This document shows, one piece after another, positions 6,867 to 15,574 of a DNA stretch of 64,000 nucleotides (the first letter of the stretch is position 1; each line of letters starts with the position of its first letter). Below the pieces are notes generated by a model. It did not search any database. It was not told the origin of the DNA and worked only from the letters and a program-made list of their open reading frames with translations. The stretch comes from an uncultured Olsenella sp. (lineage in GTDB: Bacteria > Actinomycetota > Coriobacteriia > Coriobacteriales > Atopobiaceae): positions 1 through 64,000 of the forward strand of contig CASEVE010000003.1 of assembly GCA_949291295.1 (NCBI GenBank), written 5' to 3'. The translations under genes and the position numbers were made by a program.

Positions 6867-8596
6867 AGCGTCCAATCGGCGCTTTGGGTCTGCAGGCGGA
6901 CCATGCGGGCGAAAAGGCCGCCCGCGGCGAGCAGCTCTTCCGGAGAGCCCTGCTCCGCCACGCGGCCGTCCTCGAGCACCACGATCTTGTCCGCGCTCAT
7001 GACGGTGCGCATGCGGTGGGCGATCACGATGACGGTCTTGCCGGCGAGCAGGCGCGAGAGCGCCTCCTGGACCTGCGTTTCATTCTCCACGTCGAGCGAC
7101 GCGGTAGCCTCGTCCAGGAGCACGACCGGCGCGTCCTTGAGCAGGGCGCGGGCGATGGAGATGCGCTGGCGCTCGCCGCCGGAGAGTCGCGCGCCGTTCT
7201 CGCCGATCATCGTGTCGTAGCCCTCAGGCAGGCGGCTCACGAACTCGTCGCAGTTGGCCGCACGCGCCGCGGCGAGCACCTCCTCGTCGGAGGCACCGCG
7301 CCGGCCCAGGCGGATGTTGCCCATCACCGTGTCGTCAAAGAGCAGCACGTCCTGGAAGACCACGGAGAAGTCGCCGAGAAGGACCTCGGGGTCCACGGTC
7401 GCCACGTCCACGCCGCCCACGGTGACGCGCCCTGCGTCGGCGTCCCACAGGCGCGCCGCCAGGCGGGCGCACGTGGACTTGCCGGAACCGGACGGCCCCA
7501 CGAGCGCTGTGACCTCGCCCTCGCGTGCCGTGAACGTCACGCCGTCGAGGACCTTCTCGCCGCCGTCGTAGGAGAAGGACACGTCCTCGAAGGCAACGTC
7601 GTGCCCGGCAGGCTCGTACGCCTCGCCACCCTGCGCGAGCGGCTCCTCGTAGAAGCCCTTCATGCGCGCCGCGGCGGTCTTGGCCGAGAAGAGCTCGGCA
7701 ATGAGCATGAGGCACTGGTCGAAGGGAGCGTAGATGCGGCTCACCACCACGAGGAAGGCGAAGAGCGTCATGAACGTGCAGGAGCCCTCCAGGATGAGCG
7801 CCGCACCCACGAGCACCGTGGTGGCAAGGCCCAGGCGCAGCACGATCTGGGCGCCGTTGACGGCGATGCCGCAGGCGATTTCCGAGCGGGCGGCCTGCCG
7901 CTCCGCGGCGTCCACATCGGCATGGATGTGCTCGAGGTAGCGCTCCTCCTGGTTGGTGGCGCGCACCTCGCGCACGCACTCGAGCGCCTCCTGGATGTCC
8001 TCCGAGGTGGCAAGGCCGCGCATGCGCGTGGCCTCCATCATGGGCTGGAGAGCGCGGCGCGCGCCGAAGAGGATGGCGAGTCCCACCGGGCAGCTCCAGA
8101 GCGACGCGAGCGCGAGTCGCCAGTCAAAGGAGAACAGGCAGACGGCCGCCACGGCGAGCGTGATGTAGGCGCCGTAGAGCTCGGGCAGCACGTGGCTGTA
8201 GGCGTGCTCGGTGGTCTTGACGTCGGTCATGAGGGTCTCGGTGAGGTCGGCCAGGTCGCGGCGGCCGAAGAAGCCCAGGGGCAGCTTGCGCAGGCGCTCG
8301 GCGAGGCTGATGCGCTGTCTGCCGCTCTCCTTGTAGATGACGCCGTACTGGTAGTAGTAGGCCCAGTACTCCGCCACGAAGAGTGCGACGGCAAAGGCGA
8401 CGAGGCCGGCTGCGTACGGGAGGAGGTCCGGCAGCGGCGCGCCCTCGGTGAGGTGCGCCACGAGCTCGCCCATGAGCAGGTAGAGGGCGCCCACGCCGCC
8501 AAAGACCACGAGGTTTGCCGCCGCCGTCCACACGGCGCCGAGCTTGACGTTTCGCATGCCCTCGTCGGTGAGGGCGTACTTCTCCTGGATGCTCAT
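6863..8596 (-). CDS. ABC transporter, fused permease/ATPase (subunit 2)
   Basis: The 577-residue half-transporter has six membrane helices in residues 1-310 and an ATPase domain after about 340. The ATPase has Walker A GPSGSGKST, signature LSGGERQR, Walker B VVLLDEATA and a switch-region histidine in VIAHRMRTV, all intact. It follows its partner directly: the partner's stop TAG is adjacent to this ATG, with the ribosome site GGAGGTGGAG inside the partner. Pairs of this type next to an AraC regulator resemble YbtPQ-like siderophore-metal transporters, though drug or peptide export cannot be excluded. Both motor sites look functional. Confidence 0.92.
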   Translation of the reverse strand: MSIQEKYALTDEGMRNVKLGAVWTAAANLVVFGGVGALYLLMGELVAHLTEGAPLPDLLPYAAGLVAFAVALFVAEYWAYYYQYGVIYKESGRQRISLAERLRKLPLGFFGRRDLADLTETLMTDVKTTEHAYSHVLPELYGAYITLAVAAVCLFSFDWRLALASLWSCPVGLAILFGARRALQPMMEATRMRGLATSEDIQEALECVREVRATNQEERYLEHIHADVDAAERQAARSEIACGIAVNGAQIVLRLGLATTVLVGAALILEGSCTFMTLFAFLVVVSRIYAPFDQCLMLIAELFSAKTAAARMKGFYEEPLAQGGEAYEPAGHDVAFEDVSFSYDGGEKVLDGVTFTAREGEVTALVGPSGSGKSTCARLAARLWDADAGRVTVGGVDVATVDPEVLLGDFSVVFQDVLLFDDTVMGNIRLGRRGASDEEVLAAARAANCDEFVSRLPEGYDTMIGENGARLSGGERQRISIARALLKDAPVVLLDEATASLDVENETQVQEALSRLLAGKTVIVIAHRMRTVMSADKIVVLEDGRVAEQGSPEELLAAGGLFARMVRLQTQSADWTL

Positions 8597-10432
8597 CTAC
8601 TCCACCTCCTGGGCGCTTGTGATGCGCCAGCTCACGGACTTCTCGTAGTCGGCCCACATGCGGGCGTAGAGGCCGCCCGCTGCCAGCAGCTCGTCGTGCG
8701 TGCCCTGCTCCGCCACGCGCCCGGCGTCGAGCACCACGATCTTGTCGGCAGCTCGCACCGTGGAGAGGCGGTGCGCGATCATGAGGACGGTGCGCGGAGA
8801 GCCGTCGCGCCCGCGGGCGAGACGCTTGAAGGCCGCCTGGATCTTGACCTCGTTCTCGGGGTCGGCAAAGGCTGTCGCCTCGTCGAGCACCACCACCGGA
8901 GCATCCTTCAGAATCGCGCGGGCGATCATGAGGCGCTGCACCTCGCCGCCGGAGAGATGGGTGCCGCCCGTCCCCACGAGCGTGTCGGCGCCCTGGGGCA
9001 GCTTCTCCAGGATGTCCGCGCACTGGGCGGCCTCAAGTGCGGCGAGCGCCTCCTCGCGGGTGGCCTCGGGGCGCGCGGCGCGCACGTTCTCCAGGATCGT
9101 CTGGCGGAAGGGCCGGTTGGCCTGGAAGACAAAGGCCACGCGGTCCATGAGGTCGTGCGGGTCCATCTCGCGCACGTCCACGCCGCCGAGCGTCACGCGT
9201 CCGGCGTCCACGTCCCAGAAGCGCGGCACAAGGCTCGCCGCTGTGGTCTTGCCGCCGCCGGAGGGGCCCACGAGCGCCACCGTCGCGCCGGCCGGCACCT
9301 CAAAGCTCACGTGGTCGAGCGCCGGGGCGTCCGCGCCCTCGTAGGTAAAGCTCACGTCCTCGAAGCGGATGGCGTTGCCCGCGGGCGTGCGAGGTGCGGC
9401 GGGGGCGGAGATCACGGGCGCGGCCAGCACCTCCTCGACGCGCGAGACCGCGTCCGCAGCAGACTGGAACGCCTCGGACATGAACATCACGCGGGTCATG
9501 GCGGTGGGGATCACGGCCGAGAAGATCGCGTAGAACGCGAAGTTGGCCAGGAAGCGCGTGAAGTCTCCCTCGCCGGGCGCAACGAGGATCGCCGCCGGCA
9601 CGAGGAAGATCGCGACGCCGTTGATGATGGTGAGCGAGAGCGACTGCGGCGTCTGGCACCACTTGACGGCGTAGTCCTGCGCGAGCCGCGTGAACTCCTC
9701 GATGGCGTCATGGAACGCGCGGAAGCTGTAGACCGTCTGCTGGAAGACCTTGACCACGGGGATGCCGCGCACGTACTCGGTGCCGGTCTTGTTCATCTTG
9801 ACGAGCGACTCCATGTAGCGCGTCATGAAGTCCATGCCTCGCCCGCCCATCATGTAGAACATGCAGCCGAGCGAGATGATCACCGCGACAAGGCACGCGA
9901 GGCCGAGTCGCCAGTCAAAGACGAAGAACAGCACGAGCATGCCCAAGATCATGGCAATGCTGCCCGCGGTGTCAGGGAGCTTATGTGCGAGAAGCCCCTC
10001 GGTCTCGGCGGCGCATCCGTCCACGACGCGGCGCAGCGCCCCGCTCGCATGCGTGTCGAAGTAGCCGAGGCTCGCGTGCATGAGGTGGTCCGTGGTGCGC
10101 TTGCGCATGTTGGACGCACAACGAAAGGCCGCGAGGTGCGTGCACATGAGGCCGGCGAAGTAGATGAGGATGCTCGCGGCCGCAAGGCCGAACGCCCACC
10201 AGCCGTATGCGGCGATGCCAGTGGCCGCGCCCCAGTCGGGGGCCACGGCGATGAGGTCGCGCGCCACGAGCCAGATGCAGACGTACGGGCCAAAGCTCAC
10301 GAGCATCGAGACGGCCGAGAGCGCGCAGCCCAGGTACGTGAGCGCCTTGCGCGGGCCGGCAAAGGCGAGCAGACGGCTCACGGCGCCCTTGCCGCGGGCG
10401 CCGCTCGCCTTGGTTGCTTGAGAGTCAGACAT
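8597..10432 (-). CDS. ABC transporter, fused permease/ATPase (subunit 1)
   Basis: The 611-residue half-transporter has a six-helix membrane domain (about 20-330) and an ATPase domain with Walker A GPSGGGKTT, signature LSGGEVQR and Walker B VVVLDEATA. After Walker B the D-loop reads FADPENE rather than the common SALD/SLDVENE seen in its partner, so the two sites are not equivalent. It is transcribed first, divergently from the AraC-type gene, with the GTTAGCTAC element between them. It almost certainly forms a heterodimer with the product of 6863-8596. An iron-siderophore role is inference from the regulator and shared element. Confidence 0.92.
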   Translation of the reverse strand: MSDSQATKASGARGKGAVSRLLAFAGPRKALTYLGCALSAVSMLVSFGPYVCIWLVARDLIAVAPDWGAATGIAAYGWWAFGLAAASILIYFAGLMCTHLAAFRCASNMRKRTTDHLMHASLGYFDTHASGALRRVVDGCAAETEGLLAHKLPDTAGSIAMILGMLVLFFVFDWRLGLACLVAVIISLGCMFYMMGGRGMDFMTRYMESLVKMNKTGTEYVRGIPVVKVFQQTVYSFRAFHDAIEEFTRLAQDYAVKWCQTPQSLSLTIINGVAIFLVPAAILVAPGEGDFTRFLANFAFYAIFSAVIPTAMTRVMFMSEAFQSAADAVSRVEEVLAAPVISAPAAPRTPAGNAIRFEDVSFTYEGADAPALDHVSFEVPAGATVALVGPSGGGKTTAASLVPRFWDVDAGRVTLGGVDVREMDPHDLMDRVAFVFQANRPFRQTILENVRAARPEATREEALAALEAAQCADILEKLPQGADTLVGTGGTHLSGGEVQRLMIARAILKDAPVVVLDEATAFADPENEVKIQAAFKRLARGRDGSPRTVLMIAHRLSTVRAADKIVVLDAGRVAEQGTHDELLAAGGLYARMWADYEKSVSWRITSAQEVE

Positions 10433-10498
10433 CGAAGCCTCCTTGCCCTCGTGTCTTGATTGGCATTCCGTCGCACCGTATCATGGGAGCCGTTACTT

Positions 10499-10518
10499 GT
10501 TAGCTACGGTTAACTAAC
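10499..10518. promoter_or_regulatory. Palindromic operator between ABC pair and AraC gene
   Basis: GTTAGCTACGGTTAACTAAC is a 20-bp interrupted palindrome (GTTAG.TA....TA.CTAAC) in the divergent promoter region. Its left half is identical to the element before the DUF3793-flavodoxin operon. It could be bound by the AraC protein or by an iron regulator of the DtxR type. Confidence 0.6.
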
Positions 10519-10557
10519 CTTGGACGATTCCTCAAGAGAGAGGCACGAACCCTCAAG

Positions 10558-11553
10558 ATGACGGGCATGGGAGACATTCCCCGCGAGCTCGTTGCGCTCT
10601 TCGAGCCGCAGGTCGAGCAGCTTGGCGTGCGTCTCGAGCGCCGGGGCGGTATCTGGGTGGGCGAGGCGCGCGGCTCCGTGGCGACAGGCTCGATGTGGCT
10701 CTGCGCGCCGGCGCCGTACTGCCTCGTGCTCTGTCACGACGTCACTCCGCTTGAGGACATGCCGCTCTTCGAGGGGTCGCTCGGGCCGTACGCCTGCGCC
10801 TGCACGATGGGGGATGATGCGGTTTCGTGCTCGCGGGACTGCGGACTTCCGATCAGGTTCGTCGGCGCCGGGGGCGGCACGTGCCGTCCGCATGACGAAG
10901 TGGCCACGTTCGTTGAGCGCGGCCCCCGCTCGCTTTCAAGTCGCCTGCTCGCCGGCCACGTCTACCGCTCCCGCTCCATCATCTTGCTGCCCGACTTCTT
11001 CGACGACCTGGATCGTAGCTATCCGGGGGAGTTCGGTGGGCTCTTCTCGGCGTTTGACGGTGCCTGGGGCCCCGAGGCCAAGGGGGCGATTCGCCATGCG
11101 CTCGGCAACATACCCGCGAGTCCGCCACTCGGTCCCGGTGGGTCGCTCGGGCTTCTCTCGACCGTCACCTCCCTCATGGCGTCTCTGGCGGCGGACGGGA
11201 GGGGCGTCGACCAAGATGAGGGCGCGCTGGTGAGCCATGCGAGGAGGCTCCTGTCGGCTGCCGTCGAGGAGGGTGGCGTGCCGCCTTCCGTCGACGAACT
11301 CGCTCGCAGGCTCTACGTGAGCCGGTCGCGGCTCTGTGACGCGTTCAGGCACGAGACGGGACAGAGCGTGGCTGCATATGCGCGACGGCTGAGGATGGAG
11401 CGTGCGTGCCGTCTCCTCGGAGACGGGGATCGCACCGTCTCCGAGGTCGCCGTCCTTCTCGGCTACCCAAGCCCCTCGGCCTTCTGCCACGCCTTCTCCG
11501 ACTTCACGGGCATGTCCCCACGTGCGTGGAGAGGGCGTGTAGCAGCTCGTTGA
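10558..11553 (+). CDS. AraC-family transcriptional regulator
   Basis: The 331-residue protein has a C-terminal AraC/XylS DNA-binding domain (about 235-328): one helix-turn-helix around LARRLYVSRSRLCDAFRHET, a second around VSEVAVLLGYPSPSAFCHAF, and the family signature up to GMSPRAWR. The N-terminal 220 residues are a sensor domain of the PchR-like size, with a cysteine-rich stretch near YACACTMGDDAVSCSRDC. PchR/YbtA relatives sense metal-siderophores and control adjacent transporters. The divergent ABC pair is the expected target. The start is taken at 10558; an ATG at 10567 is possible. Confidence 0.88.
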   Translation: MTGMGDIPRELVALFEPQVEQLGVRLERRGGIWVGEARGSVATGSMWLCAPAPYCLVLCHDVTPLEDMPLFEGSLGPYACACTMGDDAVSCSRDCGLPIRFVGAGGGTCRPHDEVATFVERGPRSLSSRLLAGHVYRSRSIILLPDFFDDLDRSYPGEFGGLFSAFDGAWGPEAKGAIRHALGNIPASPPLGPGGSLGLLSTVTSLMASLAADGRGVDQDEGALVSHARRLLSAAVEEGGVPPSVDELARRLYVSRSRLCDAFRHETGQSVAAYARRLRMERACRLLGDGDRTVSEVAVLLGYPSPSAFCHAFSDFTGMSPRAWRGRVAAR

Positions 11554-11597
11554 GCGCTATATACCTATCCGGTCAGAAGATTCCTGTGTTGTTTGGT

Positions 11598-11619
11598 TAT
11601 GACCAACATGTTGGTTATA
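11598..11619. promoter_or_regulatory. Operator of the Phd/PIN toxin-antitoxin operon
   Basis: A 22-bp palindrome with the perfect core ACCAACATGTTGGT and TAT/ATA ends overlaps a -10-like TATACT (11616-11621). This fits autorepression by the antitoxin encoded 28 bases downstream. Confidence 0.75.
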
Positions 11620-11646
11620 CTTGTCGCAACGAAGGAGGCGAGCCCT

Positions 11647-11931
11647 ATGACAACGTTGACCATCGATCTTGAGCTTGCCGCGCGCATGGGCATCGCGGAG
11701 GCAAAGGCCCATCTCAGTAACCTCGTGGAGCGTGCCGAGAAGAACGGTGAGGCTGCGATTCTCGAGCGCTATGGGCGGCCGGCGGCGCTTGTTGTGCCCC
11801 TGCCGCGTGCGACAGGGGCACAACACCGTGCGCGAGGCACTCTGGCCGAATATGCTGATGAGTCCGCTCTTTGCCTCGAAGAGGGCGCCTTTGCCCGGGC
11901 GATGGAGGCGAAGCATGGAAGCCCTGCTTGA
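11647..11931 (+). CDS. Phd/YefM-family antitoxin
   Basis: The 94-residue protein has a Phd/YefM fold: IGIAEAKAHLSNLVERA-like N-terminal dimerisation/DNA-binding segment (residues 11-30), then AAILERYGRPAALVVPLP. The C-terminal tail is the expected toxin-neutralising part. The ATG at 11647 has GGAGG 7 bases upstream; an earlier ATG would overlap the operator. The PIN toxin gene starts 17 bases before this gene ends, so the two are translated together. The protein is expected to repress its own operon at the palindrome upstream. Confidence 0.85.
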   Translation: MTTLTIDLELAARMGIAEAKAHLSNLVERAEKNGEAAILERYGRPAALVVPLPRATGAQHRARGTLAEYADESALCLEEGAFARAMEAKHGSPA

Positions 11932-12283
11932 TGCCAACGCCGTGCTGCGCTACCTATTGGAGGACAGCCAGGAGCAGGCCGAGGCGGTTGCCGAGGCTAT
12001 TGCGCGGGGTGCTGAGGTTACCGTCGAGGTTCTCGCGGAGTGCGTCTATGTGCTCGCGGGCGTCTACCACGTACCGAGGTCGCGCATCGCGGAGAGCCTC
12101 GGAATCCTGCTTGACGAGGTCACATGTCGGCGCAGGAACGTTGCGGCGGCTGCACTTGGGCTCTACAGTGGCAGCTCGTTCGACTTCGTTGACTGCGTAC
12201 TTGCCGCGGAGCGTCAGGAGCTCGGCCGCGACGTCATGACGTTTGATAGAAAGCTCATTAGCCTTCTCGGCAAAGTCGAGTGA
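11915..12283 (+). CDS. PIN-domain toxin (VapC-like ribonuclease)
   Basis: The 122-residue protein begins with the PIN motif LLDANAVLRYLLED (first catalytic aspartate D6). A conserved glutamate lies near residue 40 (TVEVLAECVYVL), then FDFVDCVLAAE with acidic residues near 91-94, and the family end MTFDRKL. The quartet is complete, so the metal-dependent RNase should be active. GGAGG lies inside the antitoxin gene 7 bases before the ATG. The stop codon is the first part of a 35-bp palindrome that terminates transcription from both sides. Confidence 0.88.
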   Translation: MEALLDANAVLRYLLEDSQEQAEAVAEAIARGAEVTVEVLAECVYVLAGVYHVPRSRIAESLGILLDEVTCRRRNVAAAALGLYSGSSFDFVDCVLAAERQELGRDVMTFDRKLISLLGKVE

Positions 12284-12314
12284 TTCAAAAGGGGACAGAC
12301 CCCTTTTGAATCAC
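12280..12314. repeat. Dispersed palindrome acting as bidirectional terminator
   Basis: A perfect 15-bp stem GTGATTCAAAAGGGG, loop ACAGA, lies between two convergent genes. The PIN toxin stop codon is inside the left arm, and the XRE gene stop begins immediately after the right arm. The AAAAGGGG/CCCCTTTT sides give T-runs on both strands. Confidence 0.88.
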
Positions 12315-12944
12315 TTACCCGAGCAGCGCCTCCGTGAGCCACGCGATCCCGTAGCCGATGAAGAATCCCACCGCCATCCCAAAGAGCGCCCAGCCGACGA
12401 TGCGCACGACCTTCATCCAGCGGGGGATGAGGCGCTCGCGCCGACCGCGCTCGGTGTCGCGGTCCACCGGCTCGCCGTTCCAGAATGCCAGGACCTCCTG
12501 GTAGGTGACGAGGTCATGCTCCTTCTTGATGCGATCGGCCCATCGCGCCGCAAACAGGGCGATGCCCCAGAGTACGATCACAAGCGCCAGGGTGGGCAGC
12601 GTCTGCAGGATCGAGAGGTCCCACACGGTCATCTGACATACCCACCAGACCAGGGCCAGCACCATCAGCGCGATGAATCCCAGCATGACGCCGCCTAGGC
12701 GCCTGAGCAGCTGCACGTCCTTCTCGATTGTCTCCTTCATGGTGTCCACGTCTCCTCTCACGAGCTCGTCGATGGTCGTGCCAAAGACCTGCGAGAGGAG
12801 CAGCAGGCTCTGGACGTCGGGGTAGGTCTTGTCGTTCTCCCAGCTTGAGATCGTCTGGCGACTCACGTAGATGCGCCCCGCCAGCTCGTCCTGCGAGATG
12901 CCGAGCTCCGCGCGCTTCGCCTTGATGTGACTTCCCAGCTCCAT
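12315..12944 (-). CDS. XRE-family regulator with membrane C-terminus
   Basis: The 209-residue protein begins with an XRE helix-turn-helix (residues 1-55: ELGISQDELAGRIYVSRQTI, then WENDKTYPDVQSLL). Three to four hydrophobic segments follow (about 95-118, 125-150, 180-205). This anchored-repressor design is common in Firmicutes and Coriobacteriia, and its targets are usually its own gene or neighbours. The ATG at 12944 follows AAGGGAG; residues further upstream are not needed. It converges with the PIN toxin gene, with no obvious partner gene. Confidence 0.82.
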   Translation of the reverse strand: MELGSHIKAKRAELGISQDELAGRIYVSRQTISSWENDKTYPDVQSLLLLSQVFGTTIDELVRGDVDTMKETIEKDVQLLRRLGGVMLGFIALMVLALVWWVCQMTVWDLSILQTLPTLALVIVLWGIALFAARWADRIKKEHDLVTYQEVLAFWNGEPVDRDTERGRRERLIPRWMKVVRIVGWALFGMAVGFFIGYGIAWLTEALLG

Positions 12945-13179
12945 GCCGTCTCCCTTCCGTGTCTTGGCTCGACCCGTGTCGAGAAGAAGGTGCCACCGTG
13001 GGGGAGAGCGTACCATCAAAGGTGGCCGACACCGGGTCCCGAGCGGCCACCTGCGGCTGTCAAATGTTCCTTACATGGCCCGTGAGCTGGCGATAAACAC
13101 GAGGGGCTTGAGGCTTCCTCGCTGTCCTGCGTGCGGTATGGCGCTCTTCCCGCTACAATAGCTGCGCTCAAGCCACAAA

Positions 13180-13210
13180 ATGATACGAAGGGACTGTCCC
13201 TTCGTATCAT
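13180..13210. repeat. Dispersed palindrome in the prfC leader
   Basis: ATGATACGAAGGGA, loop CTG, perfect 14-bp complementary arm. It ends 18 bases before the prfC start codon and lies 20 bases after a -10-like TACAAT (13154-13159). If that is the promoter, the hairpin is in the leader RNA. The family member at 14844-14874 closes the other side of prfC. Confidence 0.9.
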
Positions 13211-13228
13211 CCGCAATGGAGGAAACGC

Positions 13229-14842
13229 ATGCCAAGCCTTGAGGCGGAGATCTCTTCTCGCCGCACCTTTGCCATCATCTCGCACCCTGACGCGGGCAAG
13301 ACCACGCTCACGGAGAAGCTCTTGCTCTACACCGGCACCATCCAGAGTGCGGGCTCGGTCAAGGGCAAGGCCAGCGCCAAGCACGCGGTCTCCGACTGGA
13401 TGGACATCGAGAAGGCACGCGGCATCTCCGTCACGTCGTCGGTCCTGCAGTTCACCTACGAGGGCCACTGCGTGAACATCCTCGATACCCCCGGCCACCA
13501 GGACTTCTCCGAGGACACCTACCGCACGCTCATGGCCGCGGACTCCGCCGTCATGGTGATCGACGGTGCCAAGGGTGTGGAGGCCCAGACCGTCAAGCTC
13601 TTCAAGGTCTGCGCGCTGCGCGGCATCCCCATCTTCACCTTTGTGAACAAGCTCGACCACGAGACGCGCGACCCCTTTGACCTCATGGAGGAGATCGAGA
13701 ATGTCCTGGGCATCGGGACGTACCCCATGAACTGGCCCATTGGCAACGGGCGCACGTTCCGCGGTGTCTTTGACCGCGCGAGCCGCCACGTCCTCGCCTT
13801 CGAGGGCGACGGCCGCGCCAACGCCACCAAGCGCGTGGCCGAGGTGGAGGCAGAGCTTGGTGACGTCGCCCTCGATGAGCTGATCGGCGAGGAGAACCAC
13901 CGCACGCTCATGGACGACATCGAGCTCCTCGATGGTGCGGACCACGAGTTCGACCTCGAGGCCGTGCGCACGGGCAAGCTCACGCCGGTCTTCTTTGGCT
14001 CGGCGCTCACCAACTTCGGCGTGGAGCCGTTCCTGCGTGACTTCCTGCGTCTTTCGCCAGCGCCCGGCCCGCACACGGACTCTCTCACGGGCGACCCCGT
14101 GGAGGCAACGGACCCGGACTTCTCGGGCTTTGTCTTCAAGATCCAGGCCAACATGGACAAGAACCACCGCGACCGCATCGCCTTCCTGCGCATCTGCTCG
14201 GGCAAGTTCGTGCGCGGCATGGATGCCTTCCACGTGCAGGGCGACCGCAAGATCAAGCTGGCCACGGGCACGGCGATGATGGCGGACGACCGCGCCACGG
14301 TGGACGAGGCATGCGCCGGCGACATCGTGGGCCTCTTCGACCCCGGGATCTTCTCGATCGGTGACACGCTCTGCAAGGTGGGCCGTCGCGTGCAGTTTGC
14401 GGGCATCCCCACCTTCGCGCCGGAGCACTTCGCGCGCATCGAGCAGGTGGACACCCTCAAGCGCAAGCAGTTTGTGAAGGGCATGGAAGAGCTCGCCCAG
14501 GAGGGCGCCATCCAGATCTTCCGCGAGTACGGCGCCGGCATGGAGCGAGTCATCGTGGGCGTGGTGGGCACGCTGCAGTTTGAGGTGCTCGAGCAGCGCC
14601 TCAAGAGCGAGTACCACGTGGAGGTGTACCGCTCGCCGCTGCCGTACAACCTCATTCGCTGGATTGACGAGAAGGACGGCGAGGTCGACATGCGAAGCCT
14701 CAACCTCACGCGCGAGACCCTGCGCGTGGAGGACATGCGCGGCGGCAAGCTGCTGCTCTTCACGAGCCCGTGGAACCTCAACTGGGCCGAGGAGCACAAC
14801 GAGGGCCTGCACCTCTCCGAGTTCGGCAACGTCACGTTCTAG
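13229..14842 (+). CDS. prfC: Peptide chain release factor 3
   Basis: The 537-residue GTPase recycles RF1/RF2 from the ribosome after peptide release. G1 is SHPDAGKTT (residues 18-26). The switch region carries EKARGISVTSSV, which marks RF3 rather than EF-G. G3 is DTPGHQDF near 84, and G4 is NKLD near 138. A C-terminal domain contains LKRKQFVKGMEELAQEGAIQ. Full family length, with GGAGG before the ATG. Its position between two copies of the same 31-bp palindrome is odd (see findings). The upstream copy sits between a possible promoter and the ribosome site and may affect expression. Confidence 0.97.
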   Translation: MPSLEAEISSRRTFAIISHPDAGKTTLTEKLLLYTGTIQSAGSVKGKASAKHAVSDWMDIEKARGISVTSSVLQFTYEGHCVNILDTPGHQDFSEDTYRTLMAADSAVMVIDGAKGVEAQTVKLFKVCALRGIPIFTFVNKLDHETRDPFDLMEEIENVLGIGTYPMNWPIGNGRTFRGVFDRASRHVLAFEGDGRANATKRVAEVEAELGDVALDELIGEENHRTLMDDIELLDGADHEFDLEAVRTGKLTPVFFGSALTNFGVEPFLRDFLRLSPAPGPHTDSLTGDPVEATDPDFSGFVFKIQANMDKNHRDRIAFLRICSGKFVRGMDAFHVQGDRKIKLATGTAMMADDRATVDEACAGDIVGLFDPGIFSIGDTLCKVGRRVQFAGIPTFAPEHFARIEQVDTLKRKQFVKGMEELAQEGAIQIFREYGAGMERVIVGVVGTLQFEVLEQRLKSEYHVEVYRSPLPYNLIRWIDEKDGEVDMRSLNLTRETLRVEDMRGGKLLLFTSPWNLNWAEEHNEGLHLSEFGNVTF

Positions 14843-14843
14843 G

Positions 14844-14874
14844 ATGATACGAAGGGACAGTCCCTTCGCATCAT
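14844..14874. repeat. Dispersed palindrome after prfC
   Basis: Same 31-bp element as 13180-13210 with loop CAG and one mispaired position (the right arm has CGCATC). It starts 1 base after the prfC stop and overlaps the stop codon of the convergent membrane gene at 14871, so it can terminate both. Confidence 0.9.
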
Positions 14875-15254
14875 TTTGCGGTGGCGCAGCCGACGGCGAG
14901 GCCAATCGCGGCGGGGATGAGGCCGTACATGAAGACGGCTAGGTCGGCCGGCGCGATGTTGGTGAAGCCGAGGGCGTTTGAGAAGCTGAACGTCGCTACC
15001 GTGTGAAGTACGTAGAGGACGGCGATCACAATCAGCGCGGCAAGGCGCCACCACCCGAGGTCGGCCACGCGGCCAATGAGAAACGCCGAGACGATTCCGG
15101 CAATCGGCAGGGCAATGTAGAGCGCCAGAATCACGTAGCCCATGATGCCGCCCCCGAGGCCTCCCGTCGCGAGGGACCCCCAGTACAGGGCAAGGCAGGC
15201 GAGCCAGACCGCGCCGTAGATGATGGCGGGCTTGATGAGGCGTCTCTTCTCCAT
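14871..15254 (-). CDS. Small four-helix membrane protein, unknown
   Basis: The 127-residue protein has four hydrophobic helices (about 10-28, 35-60, 68-90, 100-122) and no other motif. AGGAGG lies 6 bases before the ATG. I do not recognise a family. It converges with prfC, from which it is separated by the palindrome that overlaps its stop codon. Promoter and partner are not evident. Confidence 0.7.
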   Translation of the reverse strand: MEKRRLIKPAIIYGAVWLACLALYWGSLATGGLGGGIMGYVILALYIALPIAGIVSAFLIGRVADLGWWRLAALIVIAVLYVLHTVATFSFSNALGFTNIAPADLAVFMYGLIPAAIGLAVGCATAK

Positions 15255-15396
15255 GGGGCACCTCCTTGTTCGTGCTGATGCAATTAGTCTACCCAGGAGA
15301 AAAGCAGTCGCCTCATGACAGCCGACAAAGTTCCCGACAAACCGTCGAGCGCGACGGGACGCCGCCGCTTACAATTGCGCGGAAGGGGGTGAGGGG

Positions 15397-15555
15397 ATGT
15401 CGAGTTCGTATTTGGAACGTGCGCTCGACTATATCGAGTGCCATCTTGCAGAGGCTCCCGCGACCGAGGAGGTCGCTAGGGCGATCGGCGCCACCGCGGA
15501 GCAGCTTCGCGCGGCTGGGTTCGCACATGCGCTCGCCCCTGCACATTGCGATTGA
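15397..15555 (+). pseudogene. N-terminal stub of an AraC-type regulator
   Basis: The frame encodes SSSYLERALDYIECHLAEAP, followed by ATEEVARAIG, the start of the first helix-turn-helix of an AraC-family protein. It then loses homology and stops after 52 residues. Most of the DNA-binding domain is gone. The GyrI-like domain gene starting 20 bases later, in another frame, is probably the C-terminal half of the same ancestral gene. Apart from this stub and a TACAAT box near 15371, the 15255-15574 interval is empty. Confidence 0.65.
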
Positions 15556-15574
15556 TGTAAAGGGAGGTCATCTC

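Noticed and set aside
6860-10459. A 1199-codon open frame opposite the two ABC transporter genes
   Set aside because: It is the GC-driven shadow of two genes with complete ABC motifs on the other strand. Its peptide is low-complexity His/Arg/Gly/Glu-rich and has no domain.
12280-12314. Palindrome as a transposon end or attachment site
   Set aside because: No transposase or integrase gene is in the window and the position between convergent stops is explained by termination; mobility of the family remains open.
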